From: Sphingomonas sp. Leaf208
Lineage (GTDB): Bacteria; Pseudomonadota; Alphaproteobacteria; Sphingomonadales; Sphingomonadaceae
DNA: 64,000 bases
NCBI RefSeq assembly: GCF_001421415.1
Contig: NZ_LMKH01000001.1
Coordinates: forward strand, 1-64,000
Reading direction: 5' to 3'
This document shows positions 18,609 through 27,448 of this stretch, in pieces. The notes under the pieces were generated by a model that saw only the letters and a list, made by a program, of their open reading frames with translations, made no database searches and was not told the origin of the DNA. The position numbers and the translations under genes are program-made. The number at the start of each line of letters is the position of its first letter. Position 1 is the stretch's first letter.

Positions 18609-18913
18609 TGAGGATCGATTGCGAGATCGAGGAGCTGTGCGCCGAGCGTCTTGCCGTGCGCGTCGAGCGCCAGCGACCGTGTGACCCCACCGCGCAGCGC
18701 ACCCTCGAGCACGAAGTTGAGCGCGCCGAGGCCGGGCAATTCGAACCGCGTGATCCGGCGTACCGAGAGGTCGGCCAGGTGCGCGACGACGCGCTCTGCG
18801 GTCACGGCGCTGGCCAACAGCGCGAAGTCTTCGCTGCGATAGGCGATGACCGCAATCTGGGAAATGTCGCCTTTGTCACCGGTGCGAACATGGGCGAGGT
18901 CGCGCAGGATCAT
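18605..18913 (-). CDS. AtuA-like ferredoxin-fold domain protein
   Basis: A 102-residue protein equal to the C-terminal domain often fused to AtuA proteins (MILRDLAHVRTGDKGDISQI, then FELPGLGALNFVLEGALRGG). The start is set at 18913, one base after the AtuA stop; an upstream frame to 19018 lies inside atuA and is not protein-like. It is here a separate gene, so AtuA and this domain probably form a two-subunit enzyme. The reaction of the AtuA family is not established. It overlaps the downstream hydrolase start by four bases. Confidence 0.85.
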   Translation of the reverse strand: MILRDLAHVRTGDKGDISQIAVIAYRSEDFALLASAVTAERVVAHLADLSVRRITRFELPGLGALNFVLEGALRGGVTRSLALDAHGKTLGAQLLDLAIDPQ

Positions 18914-18914
18914 G

Positions 18915-20258
18915 TCAGGCGACCTCGTACTGGACCGAAGGGACGATCTGCGTCCGGTCCAGCAAGGTCGACGCGACCGCCAGCACCTCGCGGACGCTGG
19001 ACACGGCGCCTCCGCCACCGAACGGACCGTTCGTATATAGCGCCTCGACTTCGGCGCCGATCCGTTCGGCGGCGGCGCGGGTCGGCGTCCGTCCGGCCAC
19101 CCGAACGCGCACTTCGCGGGGTTCCGGCCCGTCCGACTGTCCCGTCCGGTCGATGGCGTTCAGTCCGATGAGTTCGCATCTGAGATCCGATATCGGCACG
19201 CCGGTCATCCGCAGGCGCTCGCGTACGACGTCCAACGCCAGTTGTCCGCGCGCTACGGCGCCCGGGCCGGCGTAGGAGATCTGACCTTCGCCGACGAAGC
19301 CGTCTTCGTATCCGATCGAAACCTTGACCGTATCCGGCCTCGGTCGACCGGTACCACCGCGCACATGTACGCGGTCGGGTGCCGTCAGCTCGAAGGACAC
19401 GCCGGTGAAGTCGGCGACGACGTCCGCCTGTAGATATCCGGCCGGATCGAGGATCTCGTACAATAACTGTTCCTTGCAGGTGGCACAGGTCAGGCAGCCG
19501 CCGGATCCGTCGACCTTGCCCAGGACCGCGCTGCCGTCGTCGGATACATCCGCGAAAGGGAAGCCGAGCCGCGCGAGATCGGGCACGTCCTTGATGCCCG
19601 GATCGGCGAAATAACCGCCGGTTACCTGGCCTGCGCATTCGAGCAGGTGACCCACGACGGTACCGCGGCCAAGCCTTTCCCAGTCGTCCATCGCCCACCC
19701 GAATTCATGGATAAGCGGTCCGAGGAACAACGCTGGATCGCCGACCCGACCGGTGATGACGACATCGGCGCCGCCCGCCAGCGCTTCGACGATGCCGCCT
19801 GCGCCCAGGTACGCGTTTGCGGAAACGATCGCGTCGCCAAGATCGCCACTACGGCCGGGCCGGTCGATCAACGGGAAATCACCCGCTCGGATGATATCGA
19901 GGACGTCGTCGCCCGTGACTGCTGCCGTCCGCAGTCCGGTCAGGCCCAGCTCGTGCGCGATCCGCGTGACCAGACGCGCGGCGCCGATCGGATTGGCGGC
20001 GCCCATATTAGTCACGATCCGAACGCCGCGGGCATGAGCCGCGGGGAGGACCGCGCGCATGCGATCCTCGAGCAGAGGATCGAACCCGGCATCCGGATTC
20101 GTTCGCCGCACGGCTTGTGCGAGCGCAATCGTACGTTCCGCCAGGCATTCAAACGCGAGATAGTCGAGGGTACCGTGTTCGACCAGTTCGAGCGCCGGCT
20201 CGATCCGATCACCGGAAAAGCCGGCTCCGGCGCCGATACGGATGGTTCGAGCGGTCAT
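18915..20258 (-). CDS. Acyclic terpene utilisation AtuA family protein (DUF1446)
   Basis: A 447-residue DUF1446 protein. Family marks are [19 protein letters not shown] at the N-terminus, [23 protein letters not shown] sequence (here [20 protein letters not shown]), [15 protein letters not shown] and a Cys-rich segment [19 protein letters not shown] that may bind a cofactor or metal. AtuA was named from the Pseudomonas citronellol and geranyl-CoA operon, where its exact reaction is unclear. None of the other atu genes (geranyl-CoA carboxylase and so on) is present, so terpene use is not implied. It is coupled to the upstream CitMHS gene by an ATGA overlap. Confidence 0.88.
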   Translation of the reverse strand: MTARTIRIGAGAGFSGDRIEPALELVEHGTLDYLAFECLAERTIALAQAVRRTNPDAGFDPLLEDRMRAVLPAAHARGVRIVTNMGAANPIGAARLVTRIAHELGLTGLRTAAVTGDDVLDIIRAGDFPLIDRPGRSGDLGDAIVSANAYLGAGGIVEALAGGADVVITGRVGDPALFLGPLIHEFGWAMDDWERLGRGTVVGHLLECAGQVTGGYFADPGIKDVPDLARLGFPFADVSDDGSAVLGKVDGSGGCLTCATCKEQLLYEILDPAGYLQADVVADFTGVSFELTAPDRVHVRGGTGRPRPDTVKVSIGYEDGFVGEGQISYAGPGAVARGQLALDVVRERLRMTGVPISDLRCELIGLNAIDRTGQSDGPEPREVRVRVAGRTPTRAAAERIGAEVEALYTNGPFGGGGAVSSVREVLAVASTLLDRTQIVPSVQYEVA

Positions 20259-21565
20259 ATCGAGAATATTCCAAAGGCGACTGCCGCCAGCGTCATCACG
20301 ATCGATGCGGCAAACAGCCAGGGGATCGCGAAACGCTGATGCGCGCCGAGTTCGACGCCGCTCAGCCCGGCGACGAGGAACGTGGCTGGGGTCAACGGGC
20401 TGACGGGAAAACCCGTCGTCATCTGGCCTAGTAAAGCAGCCTGCGCGACCTGGACCGCGGGTACGCCGAAATGCCCGGCGACCTCGGCAACTACCGGCAG
20501 CACACCGAAGTAGAAGCTGTCGGGATCGAACAGCAGGCTGAGCGGCATGGCGATCATGCCGAGAAGGACCGGAATACGCGGCCCGATCGCATCGGGCACA
20601 TGCGCCACCGACGCCTGCGCCAGCGCCTTGATCATGCCCGATCCCGTCATGATGCCGGTAAAGGCGCCTGCCGCGAACAGGATGCCGGCCATCATCAGTG
20701 CGGCGCGAGCGTGCGCGTCGATCCGCTCGCGCTGTTGCGCTGCCGAAGGATAGTTGATGATCAGCGCCAGTGCCGTGCCCGCCATGAACACGACGACGGG
20801 TTCGATCAGCCCGGTGATCATCGTCGCCACGACCACCAAAGTAATTGCGACGTTGACGATGAAAAGCCGCGGCCGTCGCAGTGCCAGTTCGGCGTCACTG
20901 TCGCTCGGCGTGACACCGAGAGGTGCCGGAGTCTCGGCGCTTGCGACCCGGCGTCCGATGCCAAGCCGCCGTTCCTCGCGCACGCCTAACCACCAGGAGA
21001 CGACGAAGACGAAAGCGAGACCGACGACCTGAACCCCGATCATCGGTGTGAAGATGGTCGCGACAGGCAGCTTCAGCGCCGCCCCAGCGCGCAATGTCGG
21101 ACCGGTCCAGGGCAGGAAGTTGACGCCGGCGGCCATCGATGCGGTGCAGGCCAGTACGCGACGATCCATCCCGATCCGGTCGTACAAGGGACGCAGTGCC
21201 GGGATGGTGATCAGGAAGCACACCGCGCCCGAGCCATCGAGATGGATCAGGAGCGCCAACAACGCCGTACCGACCGTGATACGCGAAGGGCGTTCGCCGA
21301 CCATGCGCAGGACGGCATTGACCAGCGGCGCCAGCAGTCCGGCATCGGTCATGATCCCGAAGAACAGGATCGCGAAGACGAACATGCCGGCGACCGGGGC
21401 GATCTTGGCAAGGCCATCGACGATGTAACCGGGGATGCCGGGCGCTACGCCGGCTGCGATCGCGCCCGCGATCGGGATCAGGATCAACGCCGCCAGCGGC
21501 GATACCCGGTTGGACAGGATGACGGCGAGCAGCGACAGGATGGTCGCTGCGGCGACAAAAGCCAG
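20255..21565 (-). CDS. CitMHS-family carboxylate transporter, probable non-ATG start
   Basis: A 436-residue polytopic membrane protein of the CitMHS family (proton- and metal-coupled citrate-type uptake). Marks are [39 protein letters not shown] and [15 protein letters not shown]. The first in-frame ATG, GTG or TTG is a TTG at 21487, which would cut the first helix. The frame continues upstream as [18 protein letters not shown] and NRVSPLAA, the normal family N-terminus. A strong GGGAGGGG (21571-21579) sits just before ATC-ATA-CTG. I therefore place the start at the CTG (21565). It leads the four-gene AtuA operon and probably imports a citrate-like or hydroxy acid. Confidence 0.82.
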   Translation of the reverse strand: MAFVAAATILSLLAVILSNRVSPLAALILIPIAGAIAAGVAPGIPGYIVDGLAKIAPVAGMFVFAILFFGIMTDAGLLAPLVNAVLRMVGERPSRITVGTALLALLIHLDGSGAVCFLITIPALRPLYDRIGMDRRVLACTASMAAGVNFLPWTGPTLRAGAALKLPVATIFTPMIGVQVVGLAFVFVVSWWLGVREERRLGIGRRVASAETPAPLGVTPSDSDAELALRRPRLFIVNVAITLVVVATMITGLIEPVVVFMAGTALALIINYPSAAQQRERIDAHARAALMMAGILFAAGAFTGIMTGSGMIKALAQASVAHVPDAIGPRIPVLLGMIAMPLSLLFDPDSFYFGVLPVVAEVAGHFGVPAVQVAQAALLGQMTTGFPVSPLTPATFLVAGLSGVELGAHQRFAIPWLFAASIVMTLAAVAFGIFSI

Positions 21566-21646
21566 TATGATCCCCTCCCGTATCTGTTCGGTGTCTACGG
21601 ATAGATATTGCCCCGCAAAGACCTATTCATCAATTACCATTATCTT

Positions 21647-21667
21647 ATAGATCTATCAGCTTAAGCT
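21647..21667. promoter_or_regulatory. Twin perfect 10-bp palindromes upstream of the CitMHS operon
   Basis: ATAGATCTAT (21647-21656) and AGCTTAAGCT (21658-21667) lie one base apart in an AT-rich stretch about 80 bases upstream of the CitMHS start. They sit in the only intergenic gap (21580-21797) ahead of that operon. An operator or promoter role is inferred from position and symmetry. Confidence 0.35.
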
Positions 21668-21797
21668 ATCGCGTCTCATGGGAGGGCTGAGCGTCGCTGC
21701 ACATCGGAGCGCGACGGAAATGGCTCCCCGCCACCCGCGAGTACGCATACGACACGCCCCCTCCAGTATCGACGATGTCATCGGCAGACGCTGCGGG

Positions 21798-24065
21798 TCA
21801 GCGCGACGCCGCACTTTCAAGCGGATGCCACGCAGCGGGCAGAGACCTCGCGTCGAGCTTCACGGTAACGGGTTGCCCAAGCGCGTCGGACGCCCCGCCC
21901 AACATGACTCGATAAACACCTTTGGCAATCCGCCAACTACGACTGGTCTCATCGAAATTGGCGAGGAGGCGGGGGTCTATCGTCACGGTGACATTGGTCG
22001 TATCCGACGGCGCCAGCATGACCGCGGCGAATCCGCCGAGCCGCTTGGGAGCTTCCCAGCCCTCGCCAGCGACATAGATCTGCGGAACGGCCTTGCCCGC
22101 GACCTTGCCCGTGTTGCGAACGGTAAAGCTGGCTCGCAACCCCGCGCCGTCCTTGGCCACGCGCAAATTCCCGTACTCGAAGCTGGTATAGGACAGGCCG
22201 TGACCGAAGGCGAAGGCCGGGCGTGACTGCTGCCGGTCGAGCCATTTATAGCCGACCGCCGCGCCCTCGGTATAGCGGACGTCGCCCGGTGTCGGCACGG
22301 CGGGACGGGGCAGTTGCGCCAACTCCGCCGGGAAGCTGATCGGCAAGTGACCCGAAGGATTGATATGGCCGAACAACACGTCGGCGATCGCCGTGCCCCC
22401 CGCCGTCCCCGGAAACCATGCGGCAAGGATGCCGGCGACGTCGTTGCGCCACGGCGTCAGCACCGCGCCACCGGACTCGAGCACCACGACCATATGCGGG
22501 TTGGCGGCAGCGACACTCTGGATCAGCGCGTCCTGACCGTCGGCCAGCGCAAGCGACACGTCGAAAGCCTCACCCGCCCATTGCGTCGCGAACACGATCG
22601 CCACCTCGGCACCGCGTGCCTGCTCGGCTGCGGCACGCGGGTCGCTGCCATCGACGAAAATGATCTGCGCATTGGGCGCCTGACGCCGGATCGCCTCGAG
22701 TGGCGACGACGGATAATACATGACCGGCCCGGGCCAGTAGGTCGGCGCGATACCGGGCACGGCGTTGCCGCCCTTGGGATAGACGAGCGACGATCCGCCG
22801 CCGGCCAAGACGCCCTTGTCGGCATGGCCACCGATCACGGCGATCGACTTGATCGACGACGACAGCGGCAGAATGGCATCCTGGTTCTTGAGCAGCACCA
22901 GGCTCTGCGCGGCGGCCTGTCCCGTCACCGCGGCATGGTCGGCGAGCATCGCGTCGGGCAGGTCGAACGGCGCCGCGGTGATCGGGTGGTCGAACAGCCC
23001 CTTGTCGAACATCGCGTGCAGGATATGCCCGACCATGCGATCGAGCTGCGCGTCCTTGACCGTGCCGGCGGCAAGCGCCGCGTCCAGATTGGCGCCGAAA
23101 TACGGTTCCTTGTCGAACGGATAGCCGGATTGCTGATCCAGCCCGGCGGCGATGGCCGGACCGGTCGAGTGCGTCCCGCCCCAATCCGACATCACATAGC
23201 CCTGCCAGTTCCAGTCGCGGCGTAGCACCTCGCCGAGTAGCCAGGGATTCTCGCAGGAAAACGGGCCGTTGACGCGATTATAGGCGCACATCACCGACCC
23301 GGGATTCGCCTTCTCGATCGCGAACTGAAAGGCGAGCAGGTCCGACACGCGTGCAGCCGCTTGGTCGATCACGGCATTGCCCGCGTTGCGATCGGTTTCC
23401 TGATCGTTGATCGCGAAATGCTTGATCGTCGAGATCACGTGGTTCGACTGGATGCCATTGATCTGGGCGGCCACCATCGTTCCGGCCAGCAACGGATCCT
23501 CGCCGCCATATTCGAAGTTGCGGCCGTTGCGCGGTTCGCGGGTCAGGTTGACGCCGCCGGCGAGCAGCACGTTGAACCCCGAGGTACGCGCTTCCGCGCC
23601 GATCATAGCGCCGCCCCGCCGAGCGAGCGCGATGTCCCATGTCGCTGCGATCGCGAGGTTGGAGGGGAGAGCGGTTCGTTCGCGCTTGCGGGGCGCACCG
23701 CCCTGGCTTGCCACGCCGATCCCGGCATCCGCCTGCCATTGCGGCGGAATCCCCAGCCGCGGCACGCCGGGCACATAGCCGGCCGATCCGTTGCGCGCTT
23801 CCGCCGGCGCCTTGAACTCTTTGGGCGGGAAATCGGTCGCGAAATATCCCATCACCATCAGCTGCTTTTCCGCGCGGGTCATCTGCGGCAGCAACAGCGC
23901 GACGCGGCGCGCCGGGGCGATCGACGCGTTCATCCACGGCTGCGCGCTGGTCGAGGCGGATGGTGCCGCGACCGGTGCCTGGCCGACCACCGGGGTGCTC
24001 GACAGCATGAGTGTGGCGATGACGGCGCCGGTGCGTAGCGTCCTGCCGGTACGTGGTTCGCTCAT
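21798..24065 (-). CDS. Glycoside hydrolase family 3 beta-glucosidase (GH3-a)
   Basis: A 755-residue exported GH3 enzyme. The signal peptide is TGAVIATLMLSSTPVVG. The N-terminal TIM barrel carries FNVLLAGGVNLTREPRNGRN, ISTIKHFAIND and the nucleophile Asp294 in GYVMSDWGGTHST. The alpha/beta sandwich domain follows (VLLKNQDAILPLSSSIKSIA), then a fibronectin III-like C-terminal domain (PQIYVAGEGWEAPKRLGGF), a full-length BglX-type layout. It removes terminal beta-linked sugars from oligosaccharides or glycosides in the periplasm. It is divergent from TBDR 2 with 360 bases between, so both may respond to one signal. It is clearly related to GH3-b at 34283. Confidence 0.93.
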   Translation of the reverse strand: MSEPRTGRTLRTGAVIATLMLSSTPVVGQAPVAAPSASTSAQPWMNASIAPARRVALLLPQMTRAEKQLMVMGYFATDFPPKEFKAPAEARNGSAGYVPGVPRLGIPPQWQADAGIGVASQGGAPRKRERTALPSNLAIAATWDIALARRGGAMIGAEARTSGFNVLLAGGVNLTREPRNGRNFEYGGEDPLLAGTMVAAQINGIQSNHVISTIKHFAINDQETDRNAGNAVIDQAAARVSDLLAFQFAIEKANPGSVMCAYNRVNGPFSCENPWLLGEVLRRDWNWQGYVMSDWGGTHSTGPAIAAGLDQQSGYPFDKEPYFGANLDAALAAGTVKDAQLDRMVGHILHAMFDKGLFDHPITAAPFDLPDAMLADHAAVTGQAAAQSLVLLKNQDAILPLSSSIKSIAVIGGHADKGVLAGGGSSLVYPKGGNAVPGIAPTYWPGPVMYYPSSPLEAIRRQAPNAQIIFVDGSDPRAAAEQARGAEVAIVFATQWAGEAFDVSLALADGQDALIQSVAAANPHMVVVLESGGAVLTPWRNDVAGILAAWFPGTAGGTAIADVLFGHINPSGHLPISFPAELAQLPRPAVPTPGDVRYTEGAAVGYKWLDRQQSRPAFAFGHGLSYTSFEYGNLRVAKDGAGLRASFTVRNTGKVAGKAVPQIYVAGEGWEAPKRLGGFAAVMLAPSDTTNVTVTIDPRLLANFDETSRSWRIAKGVYRVMLGGASDALGQPVTVKLDARSLPAAWHPLESAASR

Positions 24066-24425
24066 GGTTGGCCTCCCCCTGTGTTCGGCTGATCATGATA
24101 CAGCCGCGCGGCGATCCTGAATCGGACACCTGCCCCCTCAACAAGAAGGATCAAACCCGCGACGTCCAACAGAAAAAAGTGATCGCTCGATCCATCTTCG
24201 TCATAGGTGCCAAGCAAGTATCTATGTCGGGGATGAATAGGTCGATCGGAAAATTGTATTTTTCTATTGGCTTGGCGCGCCGCATGCAGAGGCATCGACT
24301 GTCGATCCGACGCGACACCTCATCCCATGCTGGTCTGCCGGCATGACACGACGTCCCGCAGCGCGAACGAACGGTTGGTTTAGCACGGGGCGGATTAACG
24401 ACCCCGGCAAACAAGGGGGGATGTC
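24066..24425. other. Divergent intergenic region between GH3-a and TBDR 2
   Basis: No gene supported. It is more AT-rich around 24230-24280 and must hold the promoters for GH3-a (minus) and TBDR 2 (plus). No regulator gene is adjacent, and I see no long inverted repeat I would trust. Confidence 0.5.
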
Positions 24426-27401
24426 ATGAATCCGAACATACGCCTGGTCCACCGCGGCGCCAGCATACTCGCACTGGTCATCGCCACGCAGGCGGCGCCG
24501 GCCTTAGCGCAGCAGGCCACCAGCGGATCGACCGAAGCGACCCAGGCCACCAGCGACGTGCCCGTGGCGCCGGCACAGGCGACTGCCGCCGATCAGGCCG
24601 ACGCGACCACCGGCGCGAAGGTCACCACCGCGGAACAGCCAGCGGCCGAGAGCGCCGCGGACGTCGCGAGCGACAAAGACATCATCGTCACCGGCACCAA
24701 CATCTCGGGCGTCAAGCCGGTCGGATCGCAGACGTTGGCGATCGATCGATCGCAGGTGCTCGCCACCGGCTACACCAACGTCAACGACGTGCTGCAGACG
24801 CTGCCGCAGGTACAGAACAACCCCAACTCGGGCGGCTCCGGCCCCGTCTACAGGCAGGGCGGCACGTCCGGTTATGGCGGCAATTCGACTCAGGGCAACG
24901 CGATCAATCTGCGCGGGCTCGGCACCTCGGCGACGCTGACGCTGGTCGACGGCCGCCGTGTCGTGCCGAGCGGTGCCGCCAGCACGTTCACCGAATCCAT
25001 CCAGATCCCCGTCGCGGCGCTGGAAAGGATCGAGGTCGTCAGTGACGGCAACTCCGCGATCTACGGCTCCGACGCGGTCTCCGGCGTGATCAACTATGTG
25101 CTGCGCAAACGGTTCGACGGGCTCGAAGTCTCGGGTCGCGACAGTGTCGATCGCTATCACAACACCTGGGGTGTGTCGGTGACCGGCGGCAAGAGTTGGG
25201 ATACGGGCAATATCATCCTGACCTACGATCACGAGGATCGTCGACCGTTCGTCAACGGTCGGTCGAAATTCCTGCGGCGCGATCTCAGCCCGCTTGGGGG
25301 TATCGATTCGCGCGCGAACAACGCCACGCTCGGCGTCACCAGCCCGGCGCTGATCGTCGGCGGCAACGGCGTCCCGTACAGCTATTTTACGGTGGCACCC
25401 GACGCGCGTCCCGGCGTCGCGTTCGCACAACTGACCCCGGGCGCCGCCCTTGCCGACCAATCCGACTACACCGATTTCCTGCCGCGACAGAAACGTGATC
25501 AGGCGGCTTTGTTCTTCAACCAGGAACTGGCACCGTCGATCGCGGTCTACCTCGAATCCTTCTACACCAAGCGTCAGACATCGAGCCGCAGCTATGGCAA
25601 CTCGCGCGTCGGCAACAACCTGCTCGTCTGCCAGGGCAGTCCCTATTTTATCAGCGGCGCGCCGGCCTCTGCGTCGGCCGCCAGCGCCGATTGCGGCGGT
25701 GGGCTCGCCCAGACGGTAGCGGTCAACCCGATCACGTTCTTTGGCGGCCCGTCGGTCACCAAGAACCCGACCGAGACGATCAGCGTGACGGGCGGCGTGA
25801 CCGGTCACCTGCCCAATCGGTGGAACATCGATACCTATTTCACCTACGCGCACGATACGACCTGCGGCATCTGCAATTTCGACAACAACGCCAATGGCGC
25901 GGCGCTGGCATCGCAGATCACGGCGGGAGCGATCAATCCGTACCAGTCGACGCCGCTGACTGCCGGGCAATATGGAAGCTTCCTGGGCACCAACACGCAG
26001 TTCTCGTACAACACGTTCATCGATTCCGTGGTCAAGGTCGATGGTCCGCTATTCTCGCTGCCCGGCGGCGAGGTGCGCACGGCGATCGGCGGAGAGCTCG
26101 CCTACAACCGCCAGCACCTGCTGAACGGCAGCAACAACGCGTTCGAGCAGGACCGCACCAACAATAATTTTGCGGTCACCAACGACAGCACGACGCATCG
26201 CAGCACGGCCAGCGTGTTCGCCGAGCTGTTCGTGCCGCTGGTCGGCGAGGACATGAACGTTCCGCTCGTGCAGGCGCTGAACATCGACGCGGCCGTACGC
26301 TACGACAATTATTCCGATTTCGGGGGCACGACCAATCCCAAGATCGGCGCGACCTGGACCGTGAACGATTTCTTCTCGATCCGAGGGTCCTGGGGCACGT
26401 CGTTCCGCGCCCCGGCGCTGACCGATACCAATCCCGAGAACTATTCGTCGGCGGTGATCGGCCTGCCATTCGCCAACGCGTCGGGGCGGAACGATATCGC
26501 GCTGTTATACCCGGGGTTCAGCAGCACTTATCTGTTGCTGGGAGCCAATCGGAACCTGCGACCGGAGACGGCCAAGACCTGGTCGGCGGGTTTCGACGTC
26601 AAGCCGGTGGGATCGGGTTTCCGGTTCTCCGGGACCTATTACAAGACGCGCTATGCCAACCAGATCGTCGGCCAGAATGTCGGACTGTTCCTATCGAGCC
26701 CGCAGAATGCGGCGCTATATAGCCCGTACATCACGCCGGTGAACAATCCGGCGAATTGCGTGAACGGCAGTCCCGCGACCTATGATCCGGTACTGGCGAA
26801 TTTCATCGCCGCCAATCCCGCGCTCTACAATACGCCCGTGCTCAGCGCCTGCACGGTCGGGGTCATCCTGGATGCACGCAGCGCCAATGCCGCGACTACC
26901 TCGCAGGATGGGCTGGACTTCCAGACCTCCTACCAGTTCGATACCGGGATCGGAAAATGGAATGTGGGCGTAAGCGTCACCAAGATCCTGAACCAGTCGC
27001 TGCAACAGGTCTCCGGTGGTGCGAAGCAGGATGTGCTCGACACCTATTATTACCCGGTGAGCCTGCGTGGCCGTGGCCAATTGGGCTGGACGCTGGGGCG
27101 GGTCGGGGTCAACGCCTTCCTGAACTATACCGGATCCTACGACAACACGATCCCGATCACCGGCCGACCGCAAACCAAGGTGCCGTCATGGAAGACGCTG
27201 GACGTCGGCATCACCTATTCGGTACCCCGGTCGAGCGGCGTGCTGGGTGGTGTCCGCCTGAGCGCCAATTTCCAGAACGTGACGAACGAGGATCCCCCGC
27301 TGGTGCTGACGCAGGCGGGCAACAACTACGGAGCGTATGATCCGTCCAACGCCAACATCTTCGGACGTATCGCCACGTTCCAGCTGACAAAGGCCTTCTG
27401 A
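24426..27401 (+). CDS. TonB-dependent outer-membrane receptor (TBDR 2)
   Basis: A 991-residue receptor with a signal peptide (ASILALVIATQAAPALA) and a long, Ala/Thr-rich linker (about residues 30-75) before the TonB box KDIIVTGTN. The plug domain shows AINLRGLGTSATLTLVDGRR and IEVVSDGNSAIYGSDAVSGV. The barrel ends in ATFQLTKAF with the required terminal Phe. The barrel has paired cysteines (CGICNF, NPANCVNG). It imports an unknown substrate. It is followed after 47 bases by a carboxylesterase and is divergent from a GH3 enzyme, which suggests an acylated or ester-linked plant glycoside. Confidence 0.93.
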   Translation: MNPNIRLVHRGASILALVIATQAAPALAQQATSGSTEATQATSDVPVAPAQATAADQADATTGAKVTTAEQPAAESAADVASDKDIIVTGTNISGVKPVGSQTLAIDRSQVLATGYTNVNDVLQTLPQVQNNPNSGGSGPVYRQGGTSGYGGNSTQGNAINLRGLGTSATLTLVDGRRVVPSGAASTFTESIQIPVAALERIEVVSDGNSAIYGSDAVSGVINYVLRKRFDGLEVSGRDSVDRYHNTWGVSVTGGKSWDTGNIILTYDHEDRRPFVNGRSKFLRRDLSPLGGIDSRANNATLGVTSPALIVGGNGVPYSYFTVAPDARPGVAFAQLTPGAALADQSDYTDFLPRQKRDQAALFFNQELAPSIAVYLESFYTKRQTSSRSYGNSRVGNNLLVCQGSPYFISGAPASASAASADCGGGLAQTVAVNPITFFGGPSVTKNPTETISVTGGVTGHLPNRWNIDTYFTYAHDTTCGICNFDNNANGAALASQITAGAINPYQSTPLTAGQYGSFLGTNTQFSYNTFIDSVVKVDGPLFSLPGGEVRTAIGGELAYNRQHLLNGSNNAFEQDRTNNNFAVTNDSTTHRSTASVFAELFVPLVGEDMNVPLVQALNIDAAVRYDNYSDFGGTTNPKIGATWTVNDFFSIRGSWGTSFRAPALTDTNPENYSSAVIGLPFANASGRNDIALLYPGFSSTYLLLGANRNLRPETAKTWSAGFDVKPVGSGFRFSGTYYKTRYANQIVGQNVGLFLSSPQNAALYSPYITPVNNPANCVNGSPATYDPVLANFIAANPALYNTPVLSACTVGVILDARSANAATTSQDGLDFQTSYQFDTGIGKWNVGVSVTKILNQSLQQVSGGAKQDVLDTYYYPVSLRGRGQLGWTLGRVGVNAFLNYTGSYDNTIPITGRPQTKVPSWKTLDVGITYSVPRSSGVLGGVRLSANFQNVTNEDPPLVLTQAGNNYGAYDPSNANIFGRIATFQLTKAF

Positions 27402-27448
27402 TCCGGTCATCCTGGCCATATTCCTGCTCGTTCGGAGATTTACCGCTC

